Part shown: in pieces, positions 55,445 to 64,000 of the stretch | Numbering within the stretch: the stretch's first letter is position 1 | How the letters are laid out: each line of letters starts with the position of its first letter | Notes under the pieces: generated by a model | What the model was told of the DNA's origin: nothing | The model's input: the letters and a program-made list of their open reading frames with translations, nothing else | Databases searched by the model: none | Position numbers and translations under genes: made by a program | Assembly (NCBI RefSeq): GCF_000429545.1 | Contig: NZ_AUCB01000021.1 | Coordinates: forward strand, 1 to 64,000 | Length of the DNA stretch: 64,000 nt | Direction of reading: 5' to 3' | Source of the DNA: Arenibacter certesii DSM 19833 | GTDB taxonomy: Bacteria > Bacteroidota > Bacteroidia > Flavobacteriales > Flavobacteriaceae

Positions 55445-57301
55445 TTATAAATTAAGATTTAACCCCAACCTGATGTTTCTTCCTTTAGTAGTATAACCTA
55501 GAATTTCTGTATACGCTTCGTTTAGAAGGTTACTTGCATTCAAGAAAAAGGACAATTTATTCGCTATCACTTCGTGTGCTATATAAAAATCTAAAAGAGA
55601 ATACGATGCCAGGTCAACATTCACAGATGGGAAAGTTCCGAAATCGGTATCCGTACGTTTTCCGGTCATGGAAAAGTTTAGGTTTGCATTGGTACGTTTG
55701 GAAAAGTCATAGCCTAAAAAAGCATTTAATTTGTGTTTTGGTAAACGAATAGCATTATCTCCCTCTCTCTCCGTAAACGTATAGTTAGCACCAAGATTAA
55801 AATTGGTTATCGGGGTCCAATTCAGCTCTACCTCTACCCCACTAGCATCAATTGTAGTATCTGCATTTTCATAACCTGCATTACCATAATACACAAAGTT
55901 CTTTTCTTTTCTATTAAAATAAAGTGCGCTTATTCTAAAATCAGTATTTAAAGCGTATTCCAATCCACCTTCCACAGTACGATTCTCCTCGGGCTTCAAA
56001 TCTGCATTGGCCCCAAAATTACCGAACAGCTGATTTAAACTAGGCGTAATATATGAGGTAGCATAAGACCCCATCACCTTAACATAACCGTTGGAATTTT
56101 TAATAGTAAATGACGGGTTTACATTATAAACAAAATGGGATCCATACTCAGAGTGATTATTAGCGCGCATGCCTGTATTTAAATTAAAACCAAAGTCGGA
56201 CACATATACCATGTTCACATAAGGATCTACAATGTTAAAATCCTGAACCTCAGAATACTCCGTCTCATCATGGATATAATTTAGGCCTAATATGGTATGT
56301 AGATTATTATTAAAACTATACTTATTATAAAAATCTAAAACCCTGTTTTTACCTTTATAAATAGTAGGAAAACCATCTTCAATATCGGATTCATACTCGC
56401 TAAAGGCTGTATTAAGTACCAAAGCGCCTTTATTGTACTTATATTCCGCGGATAATCCGGCTCTATTTTGCTCACTAAGAAACACATAAGGAGCATCGAT
56501 CATTCCATAGGCTTCATCAAACTCTGCCCTGGTCTTGGTCTGATTCGCATAGACTCTAATTTTAAATTCATCGGAAAAGGCATATCCCAATTTTAAATCC
56601 GCAGCAAAATTGGAAAAATCATCCTCTTCATTGTTGGGTGTAACCAATGCCGACATCCCTTCCGAATATCGATTAGAGAATCCAACATTATAGCTAAACT
56701 TGTTCAAAGTACCATTAATGGAAACATTATTGGAAAAATCTGCTATATCGTAGTTTTGATCTTCGGATGTATGATTGGTACCCATACTCGATTGAAAATT
56801 TCCGGAAATTTTATTTTCCGAGACTTTTTTTGTCGTAATATTGATAACCGCAGTGGCTGCGTTGGTACCATACAAGGTACTTGCCGCACCCTTAATAATT
56901 TCTATGGATTCTATATTTGAAGTGGAAAGTAATCTTAAATCATATTCCTGATTTACAGATGACGGGTCAGAAATACGAACCCCATCAACCAAAACCAAAA
57001 CCTGTCTGCCTCTACCTCCACGGGCATAAACACCTAAAACAGTACCTTCCTTCCCATTACTCCCGGCAAGGGAAAATCCGCTTTTAGAATTGATGATTTC
57101 AGCGATGGTTTTTCCCTGACTTCTTTTTATCTCTTCTGAAGAAATCTTAATCACCGTTTTTCCGGAATTCTCCCTACTAAGTTCAAATCGGGAATCACTC
57201 ACCACAACTTCGTCCAAATGCTGGATATTTACCTCCTCTTGAGCTACTGCTCCAGTATAAGCTAATATAGCTGCACACAAACCAATAAAATTTTTATTCA
57301 T
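55445..57301 (-). CDS. btuB: TonB-dependent vitamin B12 receptor (BtuB-like)
   Basis: A 618-residue outer membrane receptor with a signal peptide (FIGLCAAILAYTGAVAQ). The plug domain has LDEVVVSDSRFELS (TonB box region), IAEIINSKSGFSLAG, and VLVLVDGVRISDPSS and IEIIKGAASTLYGTNAATAV. The C-terminal barrel ends YTTKGRNIRLGLNLNL with the final hydrophobic residue for barrel insertion. A cobalamin riboswitch lies 89 nt upstream, and btuFCD-like genes diverge, so vitamin B12 or a precursor is the likely cargo. The gene is about as long as BtuB (about 600). Confidence 0.9.
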   Translation of the reverse strand: MNKNFIGLCAAILAYTGAVAQEEVNIQHLDEVVVSDSRFELSRENSGKTVIKISSEEIKRSQGKTIAEIINSKSGFSLAGSNGKEGTVLGVYARGGRGRQVLVLVDGVRISDPSSVNQEYDLRLLSTSNIESIEIIKGAASTLYGTNAATAVINITTKKVSENKISGNFQSSMGTNHTSEDQNYDIADFSNNVSINGTLNKFSYNVGFSNRYSEGMSALVTPNNEEDDFSNFAADLKLGYAFSDEFKIRVYANQTKTRAEFDEAYGMIDAPYVFLSEQNRAGLSAEYKYNKGALVLNTAFSEYESDIEDGFPTIYKGKNRVLDFYNKYSFNNNLHTILGLNYIHDETEYSEVQDFNIVDPYVNMVYVSDFGFNLNTGMRANNHSEYGSHFVYNVNPSFTIKNSNGYVKVMGSYATSYITPSLNQLFGNFGANADLKPEENRTVEGGLEYALNTDFRISALYFNRKEKNFVYYGNAGYENADTTIDASGVEVELNWTPITNFNLGANYTFTEREGDNAIRLPKHKLNAFLGYDFSKRTNANLNFSMTGKRTDTDFGTFPSVNVDLASYSLLDFYIAHEVIANKLSFFLNASNLLNEAYTEILGYTTKGRNIRLGLNLNL

Positions 57302-57315
57302 TATTCGTTCAATTC

Positions 57316-57365
57316 AAAAAACGGGAGAGTTGCATGTCTGTACCCATACGCAAACCTTTGTCCCG
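57316..57365 (-). terminator. Riboswitch-linked terminator hairpin
   Basis: On the minus strand CGGGA and TCCCG (57322-57326 and 57361-57365) close an imperfect hairpin with GTTTGC ... GCAAC inside, followed by TTTTTTG. It lies between the cobalamin riboswitch and the btuB start, so B12 binding probably promotes early stop of transcription. Confidence 0.65.
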
Positions 57366-57389
57366 AAAGTTTAACATTATAATTTTTCG

Positions 57390-57583
57390 AATTTGGCAGG
57401 TCTCCTGACTTGCGTACTATCATATACCTTCCCACCCGTGATGTTTGGGCAGTGGTTTTAGAAGAAATGACAGCCATCCACAGTAATTCGGACAATGCTT
57501 ACAGTTGCGGGAACAGTTTCAGATTTTCACTGAATTCCCATTTAATCTTACCCTCCTATTGCAAGAGGGATTGGAACCAAATT
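57390..57583 (-). ncRNA. Cobalamin (AdoCbl) riboswitch
   Basis: On the minus strand the B12 box reads AGTCAGGAGACCTGCC (57395-57410). Upstream parts are GGGAATTCAGTGAAAATCTG and CCCGCAACTGTAAGC, the core of the class, and CACTGCCC/GGGTGGGAAGG-like P7/P10 segments. The outer stem is AATTTGG (57577-57583) with CCAAATT (57390-57396). When cobalamin binds, the downstream terminator and pseudoknot should reduce btuB expression. Confidence 0.93.
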
Positions 57584-57702
57584 TCGCTGCGAAGCTAACT
57601 CATTTTTTAAAATTGGGCAGGGTAATTATTGAGTTTTATATTTTAGCGGAGGTTCCTTTAGCCCAGAAGGAGTCTACATAAAATAAATATACTTTAGGAG
57701 CT

Positions 57703-58920
57703 ATGGAATCTTATCAAAATGCTTTGGTCAAAAAATTTAATACTACTTTTGAACCTGTACAATTAAAAATAGCCCTTTTGAATAAAATAATATATTTACT
57801 AGTAGTGCTAACAGTTTTGTCTTGTAAGCGGGAGAAAAAAGGAACTATTCCCAGTGAGGTAACAACATCTATAAACATAGAATACGCTAAGGGTTTTACC
57901 ATGGAAAAACTAACCAATGGAATAACCCTTATCAATATAACCTCACCATGGCCCAATTCCGAAGCAACATTTACCTACGCCCTAGTTCCTAAGGACATAC
58001 TACCCTCTATTAGTTTAGACAGAGATGCGTACCAAGCCATCGTTCCAGTACCTGTAGAAAATATTGTAGTAACCTCTACCACCCACATTCCTGCTTTGGA
58101 CGCATTGGGGCAAACAGAGAAACTAATAGGCTTTCCCGATACTAAGTATATTTCCTCAGAAAAAACACGGAAGCGTATAGATGCAGGTCACGTTGAGGAT
58201 TTGGGTCAGAATGAAGCTTTAAATACAGAAATGGTAATTGCCCTAAGACCCGAGTTAGTAGTGGGTTTTGGGATCAATAACGAAAACAAAGCCTATGAAA
58301 CCATTCAGAGGGCAGGTGTGCCAGTGGTTTATAATGGGGAATGGACGGAAGAAACCCCTTTGGGAAAAGCAGAATGGATTAAGTTTTTTGCACCATTTTT
58401 TCAGCAGGAAGCAAAAGCAGATTCCATTTTTTCTACTATTGCAAATAGCTATAACCGTACTAAGCTTTTGGCACAACAGGCGAAAGCACGCCCTACAGTA
58501 TTAAGTGGCGCTCTTTATAAAGATATATGGTACCTTCCAGGGGGTAAAAGTTGGGGAGCACAGTTCCTGGAAGACGCCAATACAGATTACCTCTGGAAAG
58601 AATCTCAAGAAACCGGTAGCCTCTCCCTTAGTTTAGAAAGTGTTTTAGAGAAAGGGCAGGATGCTGATTTTTGGATATCACCCTCCCAGTTTACAAGTTA
58701 TGACGGGATGATGGACAGTAATAGACACTATTCCCAATTCTCCCCTTATAAAAACAAGAAGATATACACCTACGCCAGTACCAAGGGTGCTACAGAAGGT
58801 ATGCTTTATTTTGAATTAGCACCCAACCGGCCAGATCTGGTCCTAAAGGACCTGATCCATATCTTTCATCCGGAACTACTTCCGGAACACAACTCAGTTT
58901 TCTTTAAACCCCTGGATTAA
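57703..58920 (+). CDS. btuF: ABC transporter substrate-binding lipoprotein (BtuF-like)
   Basis: A protein of up to 405 residues of the FecB/BtuF periplasmic binding family. The frame opens at ATG 57703, but the lipoprotein signal (NKIIYLLVVLTVLSC, C41) lies far inside. Starting at TTG 57778 (codon 26) would give a normal short signal peptide with C16 and is more plausible biologically. The mature part has VVTSTTHIPALDALGQTEKL and MVIALRPELVVGF, the ligand-cleft segments. It delivers cobalamin or a similar chelate to the permease encoded next. The stop codon touches the permease start. Divergent from the btuB-riboswitch unit. Confidence 0.88.
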   Translation: MESYQNALVKKFNTTFEPVQLKIALLNKIIYLLVVLTVLSCKREKKGTIPSEVTTSINIEYAKGFTMEKLTNGITLINITSPWPNSEATFTYALVPKDILPSISLDRDAYQAIVPVPVENIVVTSTTHIPALDALGQTEKLIGFPDTKYISSEKTRKRIDAGHVEDLGQNEALNTEMVIALRPELVVGFGINNENKAYETIQRAGVPVVYNGEWTEETPLGKAEWIKFFAPFFQQEAKADSIFSTIANSYNRTKLLAQQAKARPTVLSGALYKDIWYLPGGKSWGAQFLEDANTDYLWKESQETGSLSLSLESVLEKGQDADFWISPSQFTSYDGMMDSNRHYSQFSPYKNKKIYTYASTKGATEGMLYFELAPNRPDLVLKDLIHIFHPELLPEHNSVFFKPLD

Positions 58921-59952
58921 GTGCCTCGCTCAAAATCATATACTCTATATTTTATACTGCTGGTTGTAGTATTACTTGCTTGTTTTATGGTAAACATCAG
59001 CTTTGGCTCTGTATCCATACCCCTCACAGAGGTGGTAAACGCCATATTAGGTAGCGCTACGGAAAAGGCTTCATGGGCCTATATTATTTGGGATTATAGA
59101 ATCCCTAAGGCGTTAACAGCCATACTGGTCGGTAGCGGACTAGCTTTAAGTGGTTTGCTTATGCAGACATTATTCCGTAACCCTTTAGCCGGACCATTTG
59201 TACTTGGAATAAGCTCTGGCGCCAGTCTTGGAGCTGCGATACTAATTATGGGCGCTTCCCTCTTTAATGGAATATTTGCTTTTGGGATCGTAAACGACAT
59301 CTCTCTTGCCCTGGCTTCCAGTATAGGAAGCTTTTTAGTACTACTAGCAGTAATGTTAGTTGCCTCTAGGGTGAAAGACACCATGGCACTACTTATTATT
59401 GGCCTAATGTTTGGTAGTCTTACCGCAGCAGTCGTAAGTGTGCTTTCCTACTTTTCTACAGCAGAAAAATTACAGCAATATATTTACTGGTCTTTTGGTA
59501 GCTTGGGAAATCTTTCTTGGCAGCAACTGCTTCTATTATTTATTATAATAGTAATTGGCCTGTTCATCAGTATTATATCTATAAAGCCACTAAACTCCCT
59601 TTTATTGGGTGAGAATTATGCCAGAAGTATGGGAGTAAATATAAAAAGATCGCGCTATTCCATTATAATAGCTACCGGTCTACTAGCTGGCGGCGCTAGT
59701 GCTTTTGCTGGCCCCATAGCCTTTATTGGGTTAGCGGTCCCCCATTTAACGCGTCAAATTTTCAATACCACTGACCATAGAATACTGCTACCGGCAGTAA
59801 TGGTCTACGGTGCCATTCTAATGCTAATATGCGATACCATTGCCCAATGGCCCACTTCGGCCAATGTACTGCCAATTAACGCTATCACTTCCATTATAGG
59901 GGCCCCTATAGTAATCTGGCTTTTGGTAAGAAAACGGAAAATGGTATTTTAA
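58921..59952 (+). CDS. btuC: FecCD-type ABC transporter permease (BtuC-like)
   Basis: A 343-residue permease with about ten membrane helices. Conserved segments are GSGLALSGLLMQTLFRNPLA, LGISSGASLGAAILIMG, and FAGPIAFIGLAVPHLTRQIF with the coupling-helix residues. The start is GTG at 58921, directly after the btuF stop (a TAAGTG junction). It forms the inner membrane channel for cobalamin or a siderophore; the riboswitch context favours cobalamin. Confidence 0.93.
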   Translation: MPRSKSYTLYFILLVVVLLACFMVNISFGSVSIPLTEVVNAILGSATEKASWAYIIWDYRIPKALTAILVGSGLALSGLLMQTLFRNPLAGPFVLGISSGASLGAAILIMGASLFNGIFAFGIVNDISLALASSIGSFLVLLAVMLVASRVKDTMALLIIGLMFGSLTAAVVSVLSYFSTAEKLQQYIYWSFGSLGNLSWQQLLLLFIIIVIGLFISIISIKPLNSLLLGENYARSMGVNIKRSRYSIIIATGLLAGGASAFAGPIAFIGLAVPHLTRQIFNTTDHRILLPAVMVYGAILMLICDTIAQWPTSANVLPINAITSIIGAPIVIWLLVRKRKMVF

Positions 59953-60072
59953 TCGATTTGTGGAGGCTGTACTATTTTTAACTCACAATAGGGAAAAGCA
60001 AAATGCACTAATCTCCATAGTTTAAAGTATTTTTGAAATCTATTAAATAACTTAGCTCTAAAATTAATAGTC

Positions 60073-60867
60073 ATTAGCACTACCTTAGAACATACCGCAT
60101 TATCGATTAAAGACCTAAGGATAGGGTATACCGCTAGAAAACAGATAAATGTAGTAGCGGAAAATATTAATTTCTCCTTAGTAAAGGGAGAATTGGCCGC
60201 AATCATAGGAGTAAACGGAATAGGGAAGTCCACCTTATTAAGAACTTTGGGAAAAGTGCAGCCGAAAATATCAGGCACTATTCAATTAAACAACATTCCT
60301 TTAGAGAAGCTAACTGACCTCAATCTTGCTACTCAGATTAGTGTCGTTTTGACCGAGCCTATTGCGTCTAAAAATTTAACGGTATGGGAATTGGTTAGCC
60401 TTGGAAGACAACCTTATACCAATTGGATAGGAACCTTGAGCGATGTGGATAAAGAGAAAATAAAATCTGCCCTAGAAATAGTAGATCTTACACCCTTGAA
60501 GTATAAAAAATGCTACGAACTGAGTGACGGGCAACTGCAGAAAGTAATGATCGCACGAGCTTTGGCACAGGACACCTTTATCATATTAATGGACGAGCCC
60601 ACCTCGCATTTAGACCTCTATCACAAAGTACAGATCTTAAAATTACTACAAGATATAGCCCATAAGACAAAAAAGACCATCCTTTTTACTACACATGAAA
60701 TTGAAATAGCTATTCAACTCTGTGATAAGATACTTATTTTGGAACAAGGAAAAAGTGCATTTGGAGAGCCCTGCGAATTAATCAGAAATAGAAATTTTGA
60801 GAACTTATTTCCTTCAGACACAATTACCTTTGATAGTAGTACCGGTGCGTTTAGGGTGAATAGGTAA
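60073..60867 (+). CDS. btuD: ABC transporter ATP-binding protein (BtuD/FecE-like), non-standard start
   Basis: A FecE/BtuD-type ATPase. Walker A GVNGIGKST, signature LSDGQLQKVMIARALAQ and Walker B IILMDEPTSHLDL are intact. A frame from TTG 60193 would start right at Walker A and lose the first beta strands. In the same frame, codons back to 60073 read S-T-T-L-E-H-T-A-L-S-I-K-D-L-R-I-G-Y, just as in full-length homologues. No ATG, GTG or TTG lies between the in-frame stop at 60034 and 60193, so I use ATT at 60073 as the start. The length (264 residues) is then normal. It follows the permease by 120 bp. Confidence 0.8.
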   Translation: MSTTLEHTALSIKDLRIGYTARKQINVVAENINFSLVKGELAAIIGVNGIGKSTLLRTLGKVQPKISGTIQLNNIPLEKLTDLNLATQISVVLTEPIASKNLTVWELVSLGRQPYTNWIGTLSDVDKEKIKSALEIVDLTPLKYKKCYELSDGQLQKVMIARALAQDTFIILMDEPTSHLDLYHKVQILKLLQDIAHKTKKTILFTTHEIEIAIQLCDKILILEQGKSAFGEPCELIRNRNFENLFPSDTITFDSSTGAFRVNR

Positions 60868-61113
60868 ATTAAGATTTTCTTTATAATTTGTATTTTATTC
60901 ACGAACTGAGATGTTATCCCACGAACACTTAGGCAAAATATTAATGTTATTTTGGATCCAGCCACTCATCGGCTTCCCTTAGAGTAATTGACTGCCCCAA
61001 GAAAAGGGGGCCGGGGTAACACCAAGGCGTATCCACTTAGGAATCTTTAAATTTGAATCCCTATTAACTTTTAACCCCAATCCACTATCTTTACGTTAAA
61101 GAACTCTTTTTAA

Positions 61114-62487
61114 ATGAATGAATTGCTTGCCCCTATAGCTATTTCCCTTATTTGTTTGGGAGTTGGCTATTTTTTAGGAAACTACATTAGAGGTCTAAAG
61201 ACCAAATCTGAACAGAGTGCTCTTTTAGAAAGAGAACATCAGTTACGGCATCATATTAACTCCTTGGAGGAGCAATTGAAAATGGTAGTATCAGATAAAA
61301 ACCAACTTCGGTTAGAGAAAGAAGAGCTAGGAAATCAGAACACCCGATATCAGGCACATCTGGAGAATCTCCAAATAAAAAACAAGGAACAAAAGGAAGA
61401 GGTAGAGAAATTACAGGCTACATTTACCAAAGAGTTTGAGAATTTGGCGAATAAGATTCTAGATGAAAAGAGCAGTAAATTTACCGAGCAGAACCGCGAG
61501 AACATTAAAAATATCTTAGCCCCCTTACAGGAAAAAATCGTCCTTTTCGAAAAAAAGGTAGAAGACAGTCAGAAGGAGAGTGTAGGCATGCATTCTGCCC
61601 TTAGAGAACAATTGGCAAACCTACAGACCCAAAATTTAAAAATTACCCAAGAGGCAGAGAATTTAACTAAAGCCCTAAAAGGAGATAGCAAAATGCAAGG
61701 GAATTGGGGAGAACTTGTCTTAGAGCGTGTATTAGAAAAATCAGGGCTGGAAAAAGACCGTGAATATAGTGTACAACAGAGTTTCAAAAGGGAAGATGGC
61801 ACAAAGGTGTTACCTGATGTAATCATCCATCTGCCCGACGGCAAAAAAATGATCGTAGATTCTAAGGTATCCCTTACCGATTATGAGCGCTATGTAAATT
61901 CTGAGGACGAGTTAAGGGAAAAATACCTTAAAGATCATATTCATTCGCTTCGCAGGCATGTAGACCAGCTTTCCGCCAAAAAATATGAAGACCTTTATGA
62001 GATGGATAGTCCGGATTTTGTTTTAATGTTTGTCCCTATAGAGCCTGCTTTCGCTATTGCCATAAATCACGACAATTCCCTTTACAATAAGGCATTTGAA
62101 CAAAATATCATTATAGTGACCCCTTCCACCCTATTAGCAACGCTCCGCACTATAGACACCATGTGGAACAATGAAAAACAACAGCGAAACGCCATTGCAA
62201 TCGCTAGACAAGCTGGAGCTCTCTACGATAAGTTTGAAGGTTTTGTTGGAGATTTAACCAAAGTAGGAAAGAAAATGGATGAGGCAAAAACCGAGTATAA
62301 GGGAGCAATGAATAAATTGGTGGAGGGAAGAGGAAATATTATCGTCAGTATTGAGAAGTTAAAAAAAATGGGCGCCAAGGCAAAAAAATCCATTCCAGAA
62401 CCTTTACTTAATAAAGCAATTGATCATATTGCAGAAGTAGAAAAGAAAGAGGAAGCAAACAAAAATAGCGTGCTACCCCTGCGCTAA
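61114..62487 (+). CDS. rmuC: DNA recombination protein RmuC homologue
   Basis: A 457-residue protein with one N-terminal membrane helix (IAISLICLGVGYFLGNYI), a long coiled coil (about 30-180) and the RmuC nuclease-like domain: MQGNWGELVLERVLEKSGLE, DVIIHLPDGKKMIVDSKVSL and TPSTLLATLRTIDTMWNNEK. It limits DNA inversions and may cut DNA. A weak -7-like box TATCTTTA lies at 61086-61093. It is followed after 18 bp by a small membrane protein gene. Confidence 0.94.
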   Translation: MNELLAPIAISLICLGVGYFLGNYIRGLKTKSEQSALLEREHQLRHHINSLEEQLKMVVSDKNQLRLEKEELGNQNTRYQAHLENLQIKNKEQKEEVEKLQATFTKEFENLANKILDEKSSKFTEQNRENIKNILAPLQEKIVLFEKKVEDSQKESVGMHSALREQLANLQTQNLKITQEAENLTKALKGDSKMQGNWGELVLERVLEKSGLEKDREYSVQQSFKREDGTKVLPDVIIHLPDGKKMIVDSKVSLTDYERYVNSEDELREKYLKDHIHSLRRHVDQLSAKKYEDLYEMDSPDFVLMFVPIEPAFAIAINHDNSLYNKAFEQNIIIVTPSTLLATLRTIDTMWNNEKQQRNAIAIARQAGALYDKFEGFVGDLTKVGKKMDEAKTEYKGAMNKLVEGRGNIIVSIEKLKKMGAKAKKSIPEPLLNKAIDHIAEVEKKEEANKNSVLPLR

Positions 62488-62505
62488 ACCTAAAATTATA
62501 GAGTT

Positions 62506-62856
62506 ATGAAAAAAACATTTGGTCTTATTCTATTGGCCGTTACCTTAATAATTACGGCCTATTTTCTCTTTGTATACTTTGTACCGTACAGCACTGGAAC
62601 TCGGTCTGGGGAACTCATAAAAATAAGTCATAAAGGCGTACTTATTAAAACTTGGGAGGGTGAAATCAGTCAAGGTATATCAGGGGCACAAATATTTTCC
62701 TTTTCAGCTACAGATAACGATGCTATTGAAAAGCTTAGGGAATATCAAGGCTCTTATGTTAGGGTAGACTATATAGAGCGCTATAGAACTTTTTTCTGGC
62801 TTGGGGACACCAAATATTTTGTCACCAAAGTTCAAAAAGAGAATTCTCCACATTAA
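62506..62856 (+). CDS. Small membrane-anchored protein of unknown function
   Basis: A 116-residue protein with one N-terminal helix (FGLILLAVTLIITAYFLFVY) and a small beta-rich outer part: RSGELIKISHKGVLIKTWEG and YVRVDYIERYRTFFWLGDT. Relatives in flavobacteria are sometimes labelled 6-phosphogluconate dehydrogenase, which is clearly wrong because no such domain fits. Probably cotranscribed with rmuC (18-bp gap) and the thioesterase gene (70 bp). Confidence 0.75.
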   Translation: MKKTFGLILLAVTLIITAYFLFVYFVPYSTGTRSGELIKISHKGVLIKTWEGEISQGISGAQIFSFSATDNDAIEKLREYQGSYVRVDYIERYRTFFWLGDTKYFVTKVQKENSPH

Positions 62857-62926
62857 ATTTTTTATTTTAATTGATTTATCACCCAGTACAAATTCTTGGG
62901 GAATATTATATTTTAAAAGTAAACTC

Positions 62927-63472
62927 ATGCAAAAGTTTAAATCGGCCAAACACTCTCAACTCTCCATTACCCAATTAATGCTCCCATCCCATTCTAATTT
63001 TGGAGGGAAAGTTCATGGAGGACACGTACTACACCTTATGGACCAAATTGCCTTTGCCTGTGCCTCAAAGCACTCCAATAGTTATTGTGTTACCGCATCG
63101 GTTAACAAGGTAGACTTTCTAAATCCTATTGAGGTGGGCGAATTGGTCACCTTAAAAGCATCTATAAACTATACTGGTCGTACCTCCATGGTAGTAGGTG
63201 TACGAGTAGAATCGGAAAATATTAGAACCGGGAAAATGCTGCATTGCAACTCATCTTATTTCACCATGGTCGCTAAGGATGCTGAAGGCAACAACTTACC
63301 GGTTCCGGGATTAATTATTGAAGACGAGCAAGGAGTAAGACGCTTTACGCGAAGCCTGGAGAGAAAAAAACAAGCTATGTCCAGGTCCACCAAATTTGAT
63401 GAATCTCAATTTAAGTTTCAAGACTATTTAAAGAAGCTAGACAAGGAAAATGTGAAAGTGATGTTGCGCTAA
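62927..63472 (+). CDS. Hotdog-fold acyl-CoA thioesterase
   Basis: A 181-residue thioesterase of the YciA/BACH type. FGGKVHGGHVLHLMDQIAFA is the catalytic helix segment and CVTASVNKVDFLNPIEVGEL the second motif. I chose ATG 62927 (MQKFKSAKHSQLSITQLM) because an earlier in-frame ATG at 62801 would overlap the upstream gene and add residues with no family match. It hydrolyses acyl-CoA in the cytoplasm. Charged C-terminal tail (ERKKQAMSRSTKFDES). Confidence 0.9.
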   Translation: MQKFKSAKHSQLSITQLMLPSHSNFGGKVHGGHVLHLMDQIAFACASKHSNSYCVTASVNKVDFLNPIEVGELVTLKASINYTGRTSMVVGVRVESENIRTGKMLHCNSSYFTMVAKDAEGNNLPVPGLIIEDEQGVRRFTRSLERKKQAMSRSTKFDESQFKFQDYLKKLDKENVKVMLR

Positions 63473-63475
63473 ACA

Positions 63476-63517
63476 AAATTGCCGCACAATCTTCAATTGT
63501 TGATTATGCGGCAATTT
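63476..63517. terminator. Bidirectional terminator
   Basis: AAATTGCCGCA (63476-63486) pairs perfectly with TGCGGCAATTT (63507-63517), loop 20 nt. It serves the convergent thioesterase and pgl genes. Confidence 0.8.
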
Positions 63518-63539
63518 AAATTAAAATAAGTAAAAGATA

Positions 63540-64000
63540 TTATGCTATACCAGCTGCAGCATCTTCATCCATGAACCAAATTAGGTTTTTAGATGTAGGC
63601 GCCACCAAGGAAGCGGGATATTGCTCATATCCATTCTCTTTCCCTATAATGGTCTTTACTTTTTCTGCCTTGCCCTCGCCTGTTACCAAGAACGCTACGG
63701 TCTTAGCATTATTAATTATTTTTCCAGTTATGGTAATCCTTCGCTGACCAGAATCTGGGTGAATGGCCACCTCGCAGTTTTCCTTAGAATCCCATAATTC
63801 AATCTCATGAGGAAATATAGAAGCTGTATGTCCATCATCTCCCATCCCTAGAATAACGAGATCAAATTGAGGCAGGTTGTTTTCTTTTGGCAATTGCACC
63901 TCCAATACCTCACCATACCTTACTGCTTCAGCTTGTGGATCTGCCTCTCCCAGCACGCGATGAATGTTTTCTTCCGGGATATCTATCTTTGATAAAAGAT
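63540..64000 (-). CDS. pgl: 6-phosphogluconolactonase (start outside the window)
   Basis: The minus-strand frame runs from the right edge to a stop at 63540, 153 residues seen. It reads LLSKIDIPEENIHRVLGEAD, then FDLVILGMGDDGHTASIFPH, the active-site signature of SugarP isomerase/6PGL proteins, and RRITITGKIINNAKTVAFLV. It hydrolyses 6-phosphogluconolactone in the oxidative pentose phosphate pathway. About 80-90 N-terminal residues lie beyond the window; zwf and gnd are the expected neighbours. Confidence 0.95.
   Translation of the reverse strand, partial: LLSKIDIPEENIHRVLGEADPQAEAVRYGEVLEVQLPKENNLPQFDLVILGMGDDGHTASIFPHEIELWDSKENCEVAIHPDSGQRRITITGKIINNAKTVAFLVTGEGKAEKVKTIIGKENGYEQYPASLVAPTSKNLIWFMDEDAAAGIA

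Noticed and set aside
57410-57598. Short frames on both strands in the btuB upstream region
   Set aside because: They fall inside the cobalamin riboswitch, whose conserved RNA parts explain the sequence.
57584-57702. Second cobalamin riboswitch for btuF on the plus strand
   Set aside because: No B12 box or CCCGCAACTGTAA-like core is present on the plus strand.

Overview
The window is a chromosomal segment from a member of the Bacteroidetes, most likely a marine Flavobacteriaceae bacterium of the Maribacter/Zobellia/Arenibacter kind. The evidence is AT-rich DNA, almost no Shine-Dalgarno sites, several promoters of the Bacteroidetes form (TTG, about 18-20 bp, TAnnTTTG), many short lipoproteins, a fused SerB-SerA protein, DUF4252 proteins beside an ECF sigma factor, and zinc-ligand-poor sirtuin and LytTR proteins typical of the group. 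The genus is an inference.

Positions 1-330 hold the N-terminal part of an IS1182-type transposase that runs off the left edge. From 549 to 18259 lies a surface polysaccharide locus, all on the plus strand. It has a Wzx flippase, a Wzy/ligase-type polymerase, two hexapeptide acyltransferases, several glycosyltransferases, a UDP-L-FucNAc pathway (CapE/FnlA, a small cupin, CapF/FnlB, CapG/FnlC), a WbuB-like transferase, a small initiating phosphoglycosyl transferase, a PurN-like formyltransferase, a FemAB/GNAT-like acyltransferase and a broken second copy of it. No wza/wzc export genes are present, so they must lie elsewhere. The first half looks more AT-rich than the FucNAc block, and a 413-bp empty stretch separates the two, which fits mosaic assembly.

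From 18.5 to 31.5 kb are dnaK (minus), sdaA, a long repeat-bearing gap, two large unrelated lipoprotein genes (a propeller plus toroid protein and a DUF3748/TolB-like protein), lrgAB, the rpsF-rpsR-rplI operon and an orphan LytTR response regulator. From 31.6 to 49.8 kb is housekeeping DNA: the nadC-yihY-DUF2147-priA operon, rlmH, serB-serA fusion, a satD-DUF3307 pair behind a tandem operator-like repeat, a small methyltransferase, rdgB, a DUF4337-like protein, a DEAD-box RNA helicase with a structured leader, a carboxypeptidase-regulatory-like protein, an SRPBCC protein, trmH, a class III sirtuin and purB.

From 49.9 to 55.3 kb an ECF sigma factor, a short membrane protein and two DUF4252 proteins (minus) face two tandem S41 protease lipoproteins (plus). 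From 55.4 to 60.9 kb is a vitamin B12 uptake locus: a BtuB-like TonB receptor behind a clear cobalamin riboswitch with a terminator, divergent from btuF-btuC-btuD-like ABC genes; the ATPase lacks a normal start codon. The right end carries rmuC, a small membrane-anchored protein, a hotdog thioesterase and a partial 6-phosphogluconolactonase.

I found no CRISPR array, tRNA, rRNA or phage. I see no clearly new multi-gene system; the best leads are RNA or DNA elements (a structured interspersed element at 20645-20755, the satD operator pair, the helicase leader) and the less known genes at 14310, 16074-18259 and 23644-27859.
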